Positions 16,770 through 25,677 are shown, counted from the stretch's first letter. The stretch is DNA of 40,540 nucleotides from Desulfocurvus sp. (GCA_020692325.1 JAIMKR010000019.1:1-40540), one strand, 5' to 3'. Notes: generated from the letters alone by a model not told the origin. Made by a program: numbers and translations.

Positions 16770-17694
16770 AGCAGCTCTTGGGGTTTTCCTTGGCCTTTTT
16801 TTTGAGGCCCATGGCTATGGCGGACGCTTCGCCGTAGTGCTTGAGCCGGCCGCCGGTATTGAAGACCACGGCGATGGACAGGGCCATGAGCGGAAACGTG
16901 CGCACCACGCCCTGCCGGTCGGTGGAGACGATGCAGCCGCGATCTCGGTCGTCCTCGTCGTAGAAGTGCGGCACGATGCCATCGAAGGCTTCGACCACGC
17001 GACGGCAGGCCTCCTCGGCGATCTTCGCCGGCACGATGAACACGAAGTCGTCGCCGCCCACATGCCCCACGAAGCTGCGCACTCCGGTAAAGCCGCGAAT
17101 GGTGTTCACGATGACGCGCGCGGTCATCATGAGCACCTCGTCCCCGCGCGAAAAGCCGTACTTGTCGTTGAAGGACTTGAAGTAGTCCAGATCGCAGTAG
17201 GCCAGGGCGAAGTCGTCCTTGCGGTCGATGAGGTCCTGAATGCGGCTGATAATGCTGGTGTTGCCCGGCAGTTTTGTGAGCGGATTGGCGTCCATTGCGC
17301 GCGAGGCCCGGCACAGGGTCAGCTGCACGCGCTCCCTGGCCTCGCGGTCGCTGAAGGGCCGCACGAGAAAATCGTCGGCCTCGATCTCGTTCCAGTTCCA
17401 TTCATGGGCGAAGTCGTCGCGGTCCAGGCAAAGGATGACGGGCATCTGCCGGTAGACGTTCTCGCTTTTGACGATGGCGGCCACCTCAGCGCTCTTGATG
17501 TCCTCCAGCCGGTTGTCCACCACGAGCAGGTCCGGCGGCTCGTTGAAGATGGCCTCCATGGCGCGCCGCCCGCGGCTGAAAATCGTCCACTCCACCTCCA
17601 GCGGATCCCAGAGGCGCTTGAACAACGCGCCCAGCTCCGCGTCCGGGGTGAGCAGCATTCCGCGCTGCTGGCGCTGAAAGAGGCACGCTCCCAT
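16744..17694 (-). CDS. REC-like/GGDEF-domain protein with a GGDDF motif
   Basis: Signalling protein of 316 residues. The N-terminal half (about 15-130) resembles a response-regulator receiver: PDLLVVDNRLED could hold the phospho-acceptor Asp, but the usual Lys-Pro near the end reads VRPF, so it may not be a normal receiver. The C-terminal half is a GGDEF domain with NPLTKLPGN, YCDLDYFKSFNDKYGFSRGD and the signature GGDDF. The fourth position is Asp rather than the catalytic Glu, so diguanylate cyclase activity is uncertain. It begins 3 bases after the stop of the HDOD gene, with an AAGGAG site inside that gene, which ties the two signalling proteins together. Confidence 0.85.
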   Translation of the reverse strand: MGACLFQRQQRGMLLTPDAELGALFKRLWDPLEVEWTIFSRGRRAMEAIFNEPPDLLVVDNRLEDIKSAEVAAIVKSENVYRQMPVILCLDRDDFAHEWNWNEIEADDFLVRPFSDREARERVQLTLCRASRAMDANPLTKLPGNTSIISRIQDLIDRKDDFALAYCDLDYFKSFNDKYGFSRGDEVLMMTARVIVNTIRGFTGVRSFVGHVGGDDFVFIVPAKIAEEACRRVVEAFDGIVPHFYDEDDRDRGCIVSTDRQGVVRTFPLMALSIAVVFNTGGRLKHYGEASAIAMGLKKKAKENPKSCYVLDRRAE

Positions 17695-17697
17695 ACG

Positions 17698-18570
17698 CTA
17701 CGCCCGCTCCTTGCCCGAAGCCCCATCCTCGGAATCGAAGGAGATGGAGGAAACCTCGGCGAGATTCTCGGCGAACCCGTCCATGACCTCGTCCAGATCG
17801 CCCAGCTTGAGGCCAAGGATGCCCAGCGCCGCCTCGGAGAGGGGGACGGCTTGGTCGTCGCCACCGCTGCCATACTCAAACACACGCACGACGAAGTCGC
17901 CCACGTGGGCGGCGGCCGCGTGCTGAGGATAGAACTGCGCACGCTCCGGCCGATGGTGCGAGCTCATGGCCTCTTTGATGGTCCCGGGCAGGTGCCAATG
18001 GTCGGCCAACCAGGAGTTGATGCGGTCGTGTCCGAAGCCAAGCACGGCCTTCTCGGCCTCCAGCCAGCGCAGATCGCGCTCGCGCACGGCCTCGCTCACG
18101 GCCTTGTGCAGCTCGGGCAGCTGAACTGCCGCCACGACCTTGCCCAGGTCGTGCAGCAGTCCGCACACGCTGAACTCCTCGGGGTCCTTGAGGCCGGCCT
18201 TGCGGGCGATGAGGCCCGTGGCCAGCGAACAGCCCACGCTGTGCTCCCAGAGTCCCTGCATGTTCTTGCTCATGATCTCGAACACGCTGGTGGAGATGAT
18301 GACGCCCCGGATGACGTTGATGCCGAGCAGCACCAGGGAATGCTGGATGGAGCTGATGCGGCCCGGAAAGCCGTACACCGGCGAGTTGACCATTTTCAGC
18401 ACCTTGGCCGAGAGCACCTGGTCGCGAGAGATGACCTTGGCGATGGCCTCGATGGACGTATTGGGGTTCTGGACGAGCCTGGATACCTCGTCGAGGACCT
18501 TGGGCAGGGTCGGCAGATCGCGGATGGACAGGATCTGGCCCTTGGCGCTGGTCTTGAGATCCTCGTCCAC
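17698..18570 (-). CDS. HDOD domain signalling protein
   Basis: HDOD-family protein of 290 residues, a domain related to HD phosphohydrolases but usually lacking catalytic activity and used in signalling. The domain covers about 15-215: LPTLPKVLDEVSRLVQNP at the start, then VISRDQVLSAKVLKMVNSPVYG, ISSIQHSLVLLG and CGLLHDLGK. The LLHDLGK motif retains the HD pair, so some hydrolytic capacity cannot be excluded. The acidic C-terminal tail has no known domain. Translation starts at a GTG preceded by AAGGAG, only 3 bases after the stop of the upstream small gene. It is followed immediately by the REC-GGDDF gene. Confidence 0.88.
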   Translation of the reverse strand: MDEDLKTSAKGQILSIRDLPTLPKVLDEVSRLVQNPNTSIEAIAKVISRDQVLSAKVLKMVNSPVYGFPGRISSIQHSLVLLGINVIRGVIISTSVFEIMSKNMQGLWEHSVGCSLATGLIARKAGLKDPEEFSVCGLLHDLGKVVAAVQLPELHKAVSEAVRERDLRWLEAEKAVLGFGHDRINSWLADHWHLPGTIKEAMSSHHRPERAQFYPQHAAAAHVGDFVVRVFEYGSGGDDQAVPLSEAALGILGLKLGDLDEVMDGFAENLAEVSSISFDSEDGASGKERA

Positions 18571-18573
18571 GGC

Positions 18574-18897
18574 CTACTCCTTGCCCGCGCCGGCCTCGTC
18601 GGCGGCGGCCTTGATCGTGAAATACTCGCGCAGGTGGCGTTTCACCCTGGTCATGTAGGGATCGTCCAAGCGACGAAAGAGCCTGTCCAGCCGGGTCACG
18701 CGCTCGGAAGGGTTCTGGCTCGCGGCAACGGCCGCGCCAACGATGAAAATTTTATCCACGCCCATGCCGTCGAGCTTGCCGATGAGACTCTCGGTGAGCT
18801 CCACGCCAGAGGCGATGATGGGCATTCCATTGGCCTTGGTGATGGGCTTGGCCAGCTTCATGCCGGGTTGGGCGAGGGACAGCGGAATCTTCTGCAT
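18574..18897 (-). CDS. Small DUF3391-like protein upstream of the HDOD gene
   Basis: Conserved-looking 107-residue soluble protein of unknown function. Residues 8-55 (AQPGMKLAKPITKANGMPII, then ELTESLIGKLDGMGVDKIFI) resemble the segment that precedes HD-GYP domains in many c-di-GMP phosphodiesterases (DUF3391-like). Here that segment is a separate protein placed 3 bases before an HDOD gene, suggesting that the two products associate. The C-terminal half is charged and helical. The ribosome site before the ATG is weak. Confidence 0.75.
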   Translation of the reverse strand: MQKIPLSLAQPGMKLAKPITKANGMPIIASGVELTESLIGKLDGMGVDKIFIVGAAVAASQNPSERVTRLDRLFRRLDDPYMTRVKRHLREYFTIKAAADEAGAGKE

Positions 18898-18934
18898 TAG
18901 GGGAATCCTGAAGTTGTTTGGAGACTACGAAAAA

Positions 18935-20161
18935 CTACGCAAGGCTATAGTACATCCCCGGCCACTGGCGGACAAGTCCCTGCAGCTCAAGCACCAGCAG
19001 CAAACGGCTCACGGCCGCGCTGTCGGACTCCAAGGCCTGGATGAGCGTGTCGATGTGCGTCTTGTTCCCGGTGGTGAGCTGCGCGAGCAGGGCGCGCTCA
19101 TCGTTGGTGAGGTTGGCGGGGGCGGGTCTGGCTGGCCGGCAGGGAGGGCGCTTCCCCCCATCGACGGCCCCGTCGGCCGGATTGGCCTGGGGGGTCGATC
19201 GGGCAGAATCGGCCCTTTCAATCTTTTCGGCAGCGGCTCCCGGCAGCTTTTCGGGGACGCGAGCCAGTTGGGCGGAAAACTGATACCGCAGCGCGCGCAG
19301 AATGTCCTCCGCGCCTTCCACCAATGCCGCACCCTGCTTGATGAGCCGGTGGCACCCGGCGAAAGTGGGCTGGCCCAGCGGTCCAGGCAGGGCGAAGACC
19401 TCGCGTCCCTGCTCCATGGCCAGCCGCGCGGTGATGAGGCTGCCGCTGCGCGCCGCGGCCTCAGCCACCAGCACGCCGAGGGACAGACCGCTGATGATGC
19501 GGTTGCGAAAGGGAAAATTGCGCGCCTCCGGCCGCGTGCCGGGACCAAACTCCGTGAGCACAAGCCCCGTGCGCTCCATGTTGCGGCGCAAGTCCTCGTT
19601 GTCCGGCGGGTAATGCACGTCCAGCCCGGCCCCGAGCACGGCGATGGACCCGCCCACCTCGGTCAGGGCGGACTGATGCGCCTGCCGATCGATGCCGGCG
19701 GCGAGGCCCGAGACCACAGTGACGCCGAATCGGGAGAGCTCCGCGCTAATGCGCGCCGCGGAGGTGAGGCCGAGCAGCGTGCATTCCCGCGCGCCCACGA
19801 CCGCGACGGCCGGATTTTTCAGCAGCGCGAGATCCCCGGCGAAATAGAGCACGATGGGCGGATCGGGAATTTCCCTGAGCAGTTCGGGAAAACGCGGGTC
19901 GAACCACGTGATGAGCCGGACGCCGGCGGCGCGCGCGGCGCGGTACTCGGCTTCGGCCGCCGGCCGCCAAGGCTCGTTCAGAAAGACTTCGGCGCGATTT
20001 TTCGGCAGGATTTTTTTCACGGCCCAGCTTTTGGCGTCGCTCACGGCATCGAACGCGCTGGAATAGGCCGAGAGTACGGCCTTCCACGAGCGGGGTCCCA
20101 TACCGGGAGTGTTCCGCAAGGCTAGGCAGGAGAAAAACTCCTTGGCGGCGTCCAGGCTCAT
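18935..20161 (-). CDS. dprA: DNA processing protein DprA (Smf)
   Basis: Single-stranded-DNA-binding protein that loads RecA during natural transformation. The 408 residues have an N-terminal helical region (RNTPGMGPRSWKAVLSAY) and a Rossmann-like core from about 100 to 300 with VAVVGARECT, VVSGLAAGIDRQAHQ, IAVLGAGLDVHYPP, FPFRNRIISGLSLGVLVAEA and GSLITARLAMEQGREVFALPG without its last residues. A Pro/Ala-rich linker of about 60 residues leads to a C-terminal winged-helix-like segment (LTNDERALLAQLTTGNKTHI). Other competence genes are not in the window, so a role in transformation here is unproven. It lies 20 bases after the CpoB-like gene. Confidence 0.93.
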   Translation of the reverse strand: MSLDAAKEFFSCLALRNTPGMGPRSWKAVLSAYSSAFDAVSDAKSWAVKKILPKNRAEVFLNEPWRPAAEAEYRAARAAGVRLITWFDPRFPELLREIPDPPIVLYFAGDLALLKNPAVAVVGARECTLLGLTSAARISAELSRFGVTVVSGLAAGIDRQAHQSALTEVGGSIAVLGAGLDVHYPPDNEDLRRNMERTGLVLTEFGPGTRPEARNFPFRNRIISGLSLGVLVAEAAARSGSLITARLAMEQGREVFALPGPLGQPTFAGCHRLIKQGAALVEGAEDILRALRYQFSAQLARVPEKLPGAAAEKIERADSARSTPQANPADGAVDGGKRPPCRPARPAPANLTNDERALLAQLTTGNKTHIDTLIQALESDSAAVSRLLLVLELQGLVRQWPGMYYSLA

Positions 20162-20181
20162 GCTCGCCCCCCCGCCGGGCG

Positions 20182-20952
20182 TCAGCCGCCCAGCTCCGAC
20201 AACTTCTTACGCGCGGCCGGGGCCGGCTCGGACTTGGGGAACTGCTTGAGCAAGGCGCGGAAATAAAGCGTGGCGTTGTCTTTTTCGCCCAGCATCACGT
20301 AACTCATGCCAATTTTGAGCAACGCGGCGGCGGCCTTGTTATGTTTGGGAAAACGGCGGGTCACGTCCTTGAAGGTGAGAATGGCCTGCGCATAATTCTT
20401 TTCCTGGTAATAGCTCTCACCTATCCAGTAAATCGCGTTGGGCACAAGACCGCTGTGCGGGTCTTTTTCCAAAAAATCCTGAAGGGTCTTCCGGCCCTGC
20501 GCAGGGTCCTTCTCGGAACGCACGATCGTCATGCCCTGGTCGTACAGGCTGGGCTGTCTGACCGGCTTTGGGGGCGCCACGTGCGCCGCAGCCGCGGGCA
20601 TGGGCGCGCCATTCTGCGCGGCGACCTCCGCCAGGGCCTCGGCCGCCGGAGAAAGCGCCGCCGAACGAGGTACGGAAGCCGCGCCACCAAGCGGTTTGAT
20701 CGGCGTCTGTCCCAGCTGTTCCTGCACCCTGGCCAAGTTTTCCTCAAGCGTGCGCACACGGTCGAGAAGCTTGCGCTGCTGATCGCGCGCCTTTTCCTCT
20801 TGATCGCGCTGATTTTCCTTGAAATTGAGGAAGTTCTCTTCAAGGCTGCGGAGACGCCATTCTTCGCTCAAACCGCGCTGGGCGTCCATTTTGCCCGCGC
20901 AGCCGGTCAGCGTCAGCGCACACAGCGCCAAAATGAGGCAAGGCTTTCGCAT
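20182..20952 (-). CDS. CpoB/YbgF-like TPR lipoprotein
   Basis: Predicted lipoprotein of 256 residues, start chosen at 20952 because it gives a lipobox signal peptide (ALTLTGC, lipidated Cys18) and follows AGGGAG. After the signal comes a coiled-coil segment (about 35-85, rich in Gln, Glu, Arg and Leu), then an Ala/Pro-rich linker and C-terminal tetratricopeptide repeats (about 150-255, with PNAIYWIGESYYQEKNYAQA and KIGMSYVMLGEKDNATLYFR). The order matches CpoB (YbgF), which coordinates outer-membrane constriction with peptidoglycan synthesis beside Tol-Pal; no tol or pal gene is adjacent. The E. coli protein is not a lipoprotein, but lipidated versions are common in deltaproteobacteria, as far as I recall. 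Confidence 0.85.
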   Translation of the reverse strand: MRKPCLILALCALTLTGCAGKMDAQRGLSEEWRLRSLEENFLNFKENQRDQEEKARDQQRKLLDRVRTLEENLARVQEQLGQTPIKPLGGAASVPRSAALSPAAEALAEVAAQNGAPMPAAAAHVAPPKPVRQPSLYDQGMTIVRSEKDPAQGRKTLQDFLEKDPHSGLVPNAIYWIGESYYQEKNYAQAILTFKDVTRRFPKHNKAAAALLKIGMSYVMLGEKDNATLYFRALLKQFPKSEPAPAARKKLSELGG

Positions 20953-21116
20953 GAGAGACTCCCTGTTCGAGGATAAATAGGCCAGGACGGGTATTTTTGC
21001 AAGGTTCCAGGCCGTTGCGCCGAGACGGAATGGCTCTTGCCTCACGGCCCGATATCCGGCATGAGGAGCATAGGCGTATTCAAAAACCATCTTCCAAAGG
21101 AGACAAGGCAACAGCC

Positions 21117-22109
21117 ATGCCGCTGGCCGACCTGCTGCCCATCGTCGGGGCGCTCAGCGCGCCCGCTTTTCTGCTCATCTTCGCCATGGCGGCGCTCGGC
21201 GCCCCGTTGCTGGCCTTGTTGTGCCTGCTGACCGCAGCCTTTCGCAGCGGCTTCCATTCAGAGGCCTATGCGCGCCGGCTGCTGCGCATGGCGCTCACCT
21301 GCGCGGTTCCTGCCCTACTATTGACGCTGGCCACGGCCATGGCCGCAGGCTGGCGCTCGCCCTGGCTGTTCGACTGGCTCCGCGCCGAACCGTCCGCACC
21401 AGGGCTGTTCACATCTGGCGCGCTGGTTTATTGTGTGCTCCTCGCCACATTGCGCCGCGACCGGCGCAGCCGTGTGCTTCCCTTGGGACGGACCTTCCTT
21501 GTCGCCGTGCTCGCCGTGGCGCTTATCTGGCTGGGGCTGATCCTCGTCACCGCCCTGCAGGATCAGGCCCGCGCGGTGCTGCACGCGCCCATGGACGCGG
21601 GAGTCGGCGTGGTACCGCTTTTACCGCCCAATGCCGCCTCCATGCCAAAAATCTGGCTGGCCGTGGCTGGCGCGGTGATCCTGGCCTGCATGACCGCCGG
21701 CGCGGTGAGTCTGGAGTACATGTTGCTGCGGCGCGACAGCGAGCCCTTCGGCCGCGACGCGCTGGCCAACGTGTTGCGGCTGGCGGCGCGAAGCACCATG
21801 CGCTGCGCCCTGCTCGCCGCCGTCTTCACCATGGGCGTTTGGCTGCGCCTGGCAAAGCTGCTGCCGGCGCTGACGGACGTGACCGCCGCACCGCACATCG
21901 CCAGCTTCTCCGGCGCGAGTCTGGCGACACAGCTGCTTCTCGGCCTGAGCACAGCCTCGTGGGCTCTGGTTTTTCTCTTTTCGCTTTCGGCGTCGCGAGT
22001 CCAGCGCCCCTGGGACAGCCCGCTCGCCGTGCATGCCTGCGTGCTGGCAACATGGCTCGGCCTGACCTCGGTGCTATCCCTGGGGTTGCTCAATTTCTAC
22101 GCGGGCTGA
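21117..22109 (+). CDS. Multi-pass membrane protein of unknown function
   Basis: Not recognised. The protein has 330 residues with about eight predicted hydrophobic helices separated by short Arg-rich cytoplasmic loops (LLRRDSEPFGRDAL, LRRDRRSRVLP). No conserved haem-ligand pattern, transporter signature or catalytic motif stands out. The ATG at 21117 was chosen because the residues before it are not hydrophobic or conserved; an AAAGGAGA sequence lies about 14 bases upstream, somewhat far. The gene diverges from the CpoB-like gene across 164 bases and converges on cheA at a shared terminator. Confidence 0.75.
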   Translation: MPLADLLPIVGALSAPAFLLIFAMAALGAPLLALLCLLTAAFRSGFHSEAYARRLLRMALTCAVPALLLTLATAMAAGWRSPWLFDWLRAEPSAPGLFTSGALVYCVLLATLRRDRRSRVLPLGRTFLVAVLAVALIWLGLILVTALQDQARAVLHAPMDAGVGVVPLLPPNAASMPKIWLAVAGAVILACMTAGAVSLEYMLLRRDSEPFGRDALANVLRLAARSTMRCALLAAVFTMGVWLRLAKLLPALTDVTAAPHIASFSGASLATQLLLGLSTASWALVFLFSLSASRVQRPWDSPLAVHACVLATWLGLTSVLSLGLLNFYAG

Positions 22110-22133
22110 CTTCCCCCGCGCCACACGCACAAA

Positions 22134-22157
22134 AAAGGCGGCCTGTTGGCCGCCTTT
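22134..22157. terminator. Bidirectional terminator between membrane protein gene and cheA
   Basis: A perfect 10-base inverted repeat (22134-22143 with 22148-22157, aaaggcggcc/ggccgccttt) around the loop TGTT. An A6 tract lies on the left and CTTTCGATTT on the right, so it can act for transcripts from both sides. Confidence 0.9.
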
Positions 22158-22183
22158 CGATTTAACGCATTCGCTCGATCACA

Positions 22184-25100
22184 TCAGTTGAGCATGGTCC
22201 CGCCCTGCCTGGTGGTCACCGTGGCCAAGCGGTACACCTCGTGCGGGTCAAGGATAAGCACCACCGAACCGTCGCCCATGATGGTGGCGCCGGAGATGCC
22301 TCGCAATTCGAAACTGTTAAGGTACTGACCAAGCGGCTTGATGACGATCTCCTGGCGTTCCAGCAGACGATCGACCACGATACCCAGCCGGCGGTCGTTG
22401 TCGTGGATGATGACCACGGGCAGAATTTCACGCTTCCCGCCTTTTCCGGGCAGATCGAGCAACTCGGAGAGTTCCACGATGCCGAGCACCTCGCCACGCA
22501 GCGTGAGCGCCTTGCGATGGTTCACCTCGCTCAGCCGCTCCACCTCGATCTTGGTGGTCTCGCTCACGGCATCCAGCGGGATGGCGTAGACGTCCTTGCC
22601 CACCTGGACCATGAGTGCGTCGATGATGGCGAGCGTGAGAGGAAGGGTTAGGGTGAAGCGCGTGCCGCGCCCGACCTCGGTGTTGATCTGGATGTTGCCC
22701 TTCAGGGTTTTGATGTTGGTCTTGACCACGTCCATACCGACGCCGCGGCCGGAGACGTCCGTGATCTTTTCCGCCGAGGAGAACCCCGGAGCGAAAATAA
22801 GGTCGATGGCCTGCCGGTCGTCGAGAAGCTTGGCCTCCTCGGCCGTGACGATGCCCTTCTTGACGCCAACCTGGCGCATCTTTTCGGGATCGATGCCCCG
22901 GCCATCGTCCTCGACCTCGATGGCGACGGAATTGCCCTTGTGATAAGCGCGCAGCCACACGTGCCCCGTGGGCGACTTGCCGGCCGCCACGCGCTCTTCC
23001 TCGGGCTCCAGGCCATGATCCATGGAATTGCGGATGAGGTGCACGAGCGGATCGCCGATCTCCTCGCCCACGCTCTTGTCGAGTTCGGTCTCCTCACCCT
23101 CGGTGATAAGCTCGACCTGCTTGCCGCTCTTGCGCGAAAGATCGCGCACCAGCCGCGGGAAACGCGAGAACACCGTGTGCACGGGAACCATGCGCACCTT
23201 CATGATGGTGTCCTGCAAATCGTCGGAGATGCGCGCCATGGCGTAGGTCGTCTCCGTGAGCTGCTGGGCCACGGTGGCCACTTCCTCGTGGCCGTCCTCC
23301 AGCGCGCGGGCGAGCATGGAGTAACGATTGCGGTTGATGATCAGCTCGCCGATCAGGTTCATCAGGTGATCGAGCTTCTGATGATCGACGCGGATGGTGG
23401 ACGAAGCCTTCTGGTGCCCCGCGTCGTACGCGGCCTGGGCGGCAGTCGGCGGCGGGGTCTTGGCGGTGCTGTTGGCCGTCTTGGGGGCCGAAGCCGCCGG
23501 AGCGGGCTTGGCCGGAGCGGCCGGAGCGGGCTTGGCCGGGGCGACGGGCTTCGGCTTTTCCTTGGATTCCGAAGTCGCCGCCGGCTTGGGCACGGTCTTG
23601 GGCTCGGTCGGCTTGGGTGCAGGTGCGGCGGGCTTGCTGGCCTCCGGTGTCTTGGGCTCCGACGCGGCCGCAGCGGTCCCGCCCCCCTTGATGCTGGCGA
23701 TGGCGGCCAGGACCATGTCCTTCAAAATGGCAATTTCCTGCGAAAGGATGTCGAGCATGAGCTCGAATCCCATGTCGGACTTGCGCGCCTGGTCCACGAG
23801 CCCCGCCGTGCGCTCGGCGTAGGACTTGACCTCGGTGAGCCCCATGTAGCCGCAGGAGTTCTGCAGAGTCGTCAGGCTGCGATAGAGGCCATCAATGATT
23901 TCACGCTGATCGGGGTCCTTGCGCAGCATCTCCAGGGCCATTTCCAAATTCTTGAGCTGCTGCGCGGCAGTCTGCTCGAAAATGGAAACGTCCTCGGGAT
24001 CATACGTCGTGGCGGGCGGCTGATCCGTGGGCGGTTCCCCGGCGGAAACGACGGAGGAAGCCATTTTCGGTTCCGACGCGGGTTCGCTCGCCGCGGCCTC
24101 CGATTCCTCGGGCGCTGGCGCGGCGGGAGCGGCACCGCCGCCCTCCATGGCCGGGGCGAGCACCGAGAGATATTGCGGTGGCACGGAAAGTTCCCCGGCC
24201 TCGGTGCTGACCTGCAGCACGGCGGCGAGCAACGAGATGTCGAGCGGCGAGGCCTTGCCGGTTTCGGTGTCGATGCGTCCCAACAACTCCTCAATGGTGT
24301 CCACAACGGCCAGCAGCAGATCGATGATGCCATGGCTGGTGGCCATTTCGTCCTTGCGGACGCGGTTGAGCAGGGTCTCGGCCTCATGGGTGAGGGCGTT
24401 GAGTTCTCGGTAGCCGATGATGCCGCTGTTGCCCTTGATGTTGTGGAAATAGCGGAAAAGGTCGTTGACGAGTTCGCTCGAATCGTCGGGATTCTTCTCC
24501 AGCTCCAGCAAGCCCTGGTTCAGGCTCGCCACGAGGTCGCGCGCCTCTTCGAGAAAATCGTTGAGGTGCCCATCGCCCACAGTGGTGAGCGTGTACGGAG
24601 TGGGATCGAAATCCGGTCCCGGCGTGTATGGCACGTTCTGCCAGCGTATGGTCAGCGGGGCGTTGCCGGCGGCCGAGTCCGCCTCTCCCTCGGCTGGTCC
24701 GGCGGAGGGGGCGTCATCGACGGGATCGGCAACGGGATCGGGCTGGACAGGATCGGCTGCGGCCGGGACTTCCGCTGCTGCGACCTGTTCCTGCGCGGCC
24801 GAAGGGGACGGCGCGGCGGACGGTCCCGCGTTCGGGGCGGCCAGGGCGGCGTCGATGCGGGCGATAATGGATGCGGTGTCCACATCGCCCTCCTGCCCGG
24901 TGGTCTCCAGGTTCTCCACCATGGTGCGCAGGGCGTCCGTGGCGGAGAGGATGATGTCCATGATCTCCGAATTGACGGACATGGCGCCCTGGCGCAGCTC
25001 ATCGAGGATATTTTCGGCCCTGTGGGCCAGACCGTTGATTTTTTGCAGGCCAAGAAAGCCCGACGCACCCTTCAGCGAGTGCATGGACCGGAAAATCTCG

Positions 25101-25228
25101 TTGAGCAGGCCGAGATTCTCCGGGCTCTTCTCCAGCTGGAGGAGGTTGGGTTCGATGGTCTCCAGATGCTCCTTCGCCTCGACGAAAAAGTCGGTGAGGA
25201 TTTCCGGATCGAGATACTCTTGGCTCAT
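22184..25228 (-). CDS. cheA: Chemotaxis histidine kinase CheA with multiple Hpt domains
   Basis: Hybrid-free CheA kinase of 1014 residues, much longer than the usual 650. Hpt1 carries His50 (MHSLKGASG) and Hpt2 carries His262 (FHNIKGNSG). A third Hpt-like helical bundle at about 420-530 has LTTLQNSCG where His and Lys should be, so it cannot be phosphorylated. A long Ala/Pro/Lys linker follows, then the dimerisation helix (RVDHQKLDHLMNLIGELIIN), the HATPase domain (N box LIRNSMDHGLEPEEER, G1 DDGRGIDPEKM, G2 DVSGRGVGMDVV) and a C-terminal CheW-like domain. Start 25228 gives the natural beginning MSQEYLDPEI. It is the last gene of the che cluster and receives input from the CheW product encoded upstream. 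Confidence 0.93.
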   Translation of the reverse strand: MSQEYLDPEILTDFFVEAKEHLETIEPNLLQLEKSPENLGLLNEIFRSMHSLKGASGFLGLQKINGLAHRAENILDELRQGAMSVNSEIMDIILSATDALRTMVENLETTGQEGDVDTASIIARIDAALAAPNAGPSAAPSPSAAQEQVAAAEVPAAADPVQPDPVADPVDDAPSAGPAEGEADSAAGNAPLTIRWQNVPYTPGPDFDPTPYTLTTVGDGHLNDFLEEARDLVASLNQGLLELEKNPDDSSELVNDLFRYFHNIKGNSGIIGYRELNALTHEAETLLNRVRKDEMATSHGIIDLLLAVVDTIEELLGRIDTETGKASPLDISLLAAVLQVSTEAGELSVPPQYLSVLAPAMEGGGAAPAAPAPEESEAAASEPASEPKMASSVVSAGEPPTDQPPATTYDPEDVSIFEQTAAQQLKNLEMALEMLRKDPDQREIIDGLYRSLTTLQNSCGYMGLTEVKSYAERTAGLVDQARKSDMGFELMLDILSQEIAILKDMVLAAIASIKGGGTAAAASEPKTPEASKPAAPAPKPTEPKTVPKPAATSESKEKPKPVAPAKPAPAAPAKPAPAASAPKTANSTAKTPPPTAAQAAYDAGHQKASSTIRVDHQKLDHLMNLIGELIINRNRYSMLARALEDGHEEVATVAQQLTETTYAMARISDDLQDTIMKVRMVPVHTVFSRFPRLVRDLSRKSGKQVELITEGEETELDKSVGEEIGDPLVHLIRNSMDHGLEPEEERVAAGKSPTGHVWLRAYHKGNSVAIEVEDDGRGIDPEKMRQVGVKKGIVTAEEAKLLDDRQAIDLIFAPGFSSAEKITDVSGRGVGMDVVKTNIKTLKGNIQINTEVGRGTRFTLTLPLTLAIIDALMVQVGKDVYAIPLDAVSETTKIEVERLSEVNHRKALTLRGEVLGIVELSELLDLPGKGGKREILPVVIIHDNDRRLGIVVDRLLERQEIVIKPLGQYLNSFELRGISGATIMGDGSVVLILDPHEVYRLATVTTRQGGTMLN
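23496..23543. repeat. 24-base tandem duplication in the CheA linker
   Basis: Two adjacent 24-base copies (23496-23519 and 23520-23543) differ at one base and encode repeated Pro-Ala-Lys units of the flexible linker between the third Hpt-like bundle and the kinase core. Such repeats change linker length in frame. Confidence 0.75.
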
Positions 25229-25308
25229 TGAGGACACCGCCTGATCATGGGTTTCCGCCGTGCGTCGCAACCGTTGGCGTGGAGCCGCCCCGCACGATAA
25301 CGGAGGAA

Positions 25309-25677
25309 TCAGCCCAGAAGCATTTTCACGTTGCGGACCATCTTTTCCGGCTGCGCTGGCTTGACCATGTAGAGGTTCGCCCCGAGCGTCAAGCCGGTCT
25401 CGATGTCCTTGTCCTGACCTTCCGTGGAGAGGACGATGATCGGGATATCCCGATAGGCCTCCTGCTCACGGATATTCTTGATGAAGGTGAACCCATCCAT
25501 GCGTGGCATGTTCACGTCGCTCACGATGAGATCGACCTGCTCCGCGGCGTAGAGCTTCTCCAGACCGTCCAGTCCATCCTCGGCCGTGGTGACCTTGAAG
25601 CCTTCCTTCTTCATGATGAAGGCGACGAGGTTCCTCACTGTCTTAGAATCGTCCACTATCAGAATATGTTTAGGCAT
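25309..25677 (-). CDS. cheY: CheY-like response regulator
   Basis: Single receiver domain of 122 residues that takes the phosphoryl group from CheA. Acidic pocket VDDSKTVR, phospho-acceptor in VSDVNMPRMDG (Asp about 54), LSTEGQ with the switch Thr, and VKPAQPEKM with the invariant Lys are all present. The ATG at 25677 follows an AAGGGGGAAGGA site located inside the cheW gene, whose end it overlaps by 8 bases. Whether its target is a flagellar switch or another output cannot be read from the window. Confidence 0.94.
   Translation of the reverse strand: MPKHILIVDDSKTVRNLVAFIMKKEGFKVTTAEDGLDGLEKLYAAEQVDLIVSDVNMPRMDGFTFIKNIREQEAYRDIPIIVLSTEGQDKDIETGLTLGANLYMVKPAQPEKMVRNVKMLLG

Noticed and set aside
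22940-25231. 763-codon plus-strand open frame antisense to cheA
   Set aside because: Mirror image of the CheA domains; the apparent Gly-rich repeats are the complement of the Ala/Pro linker.
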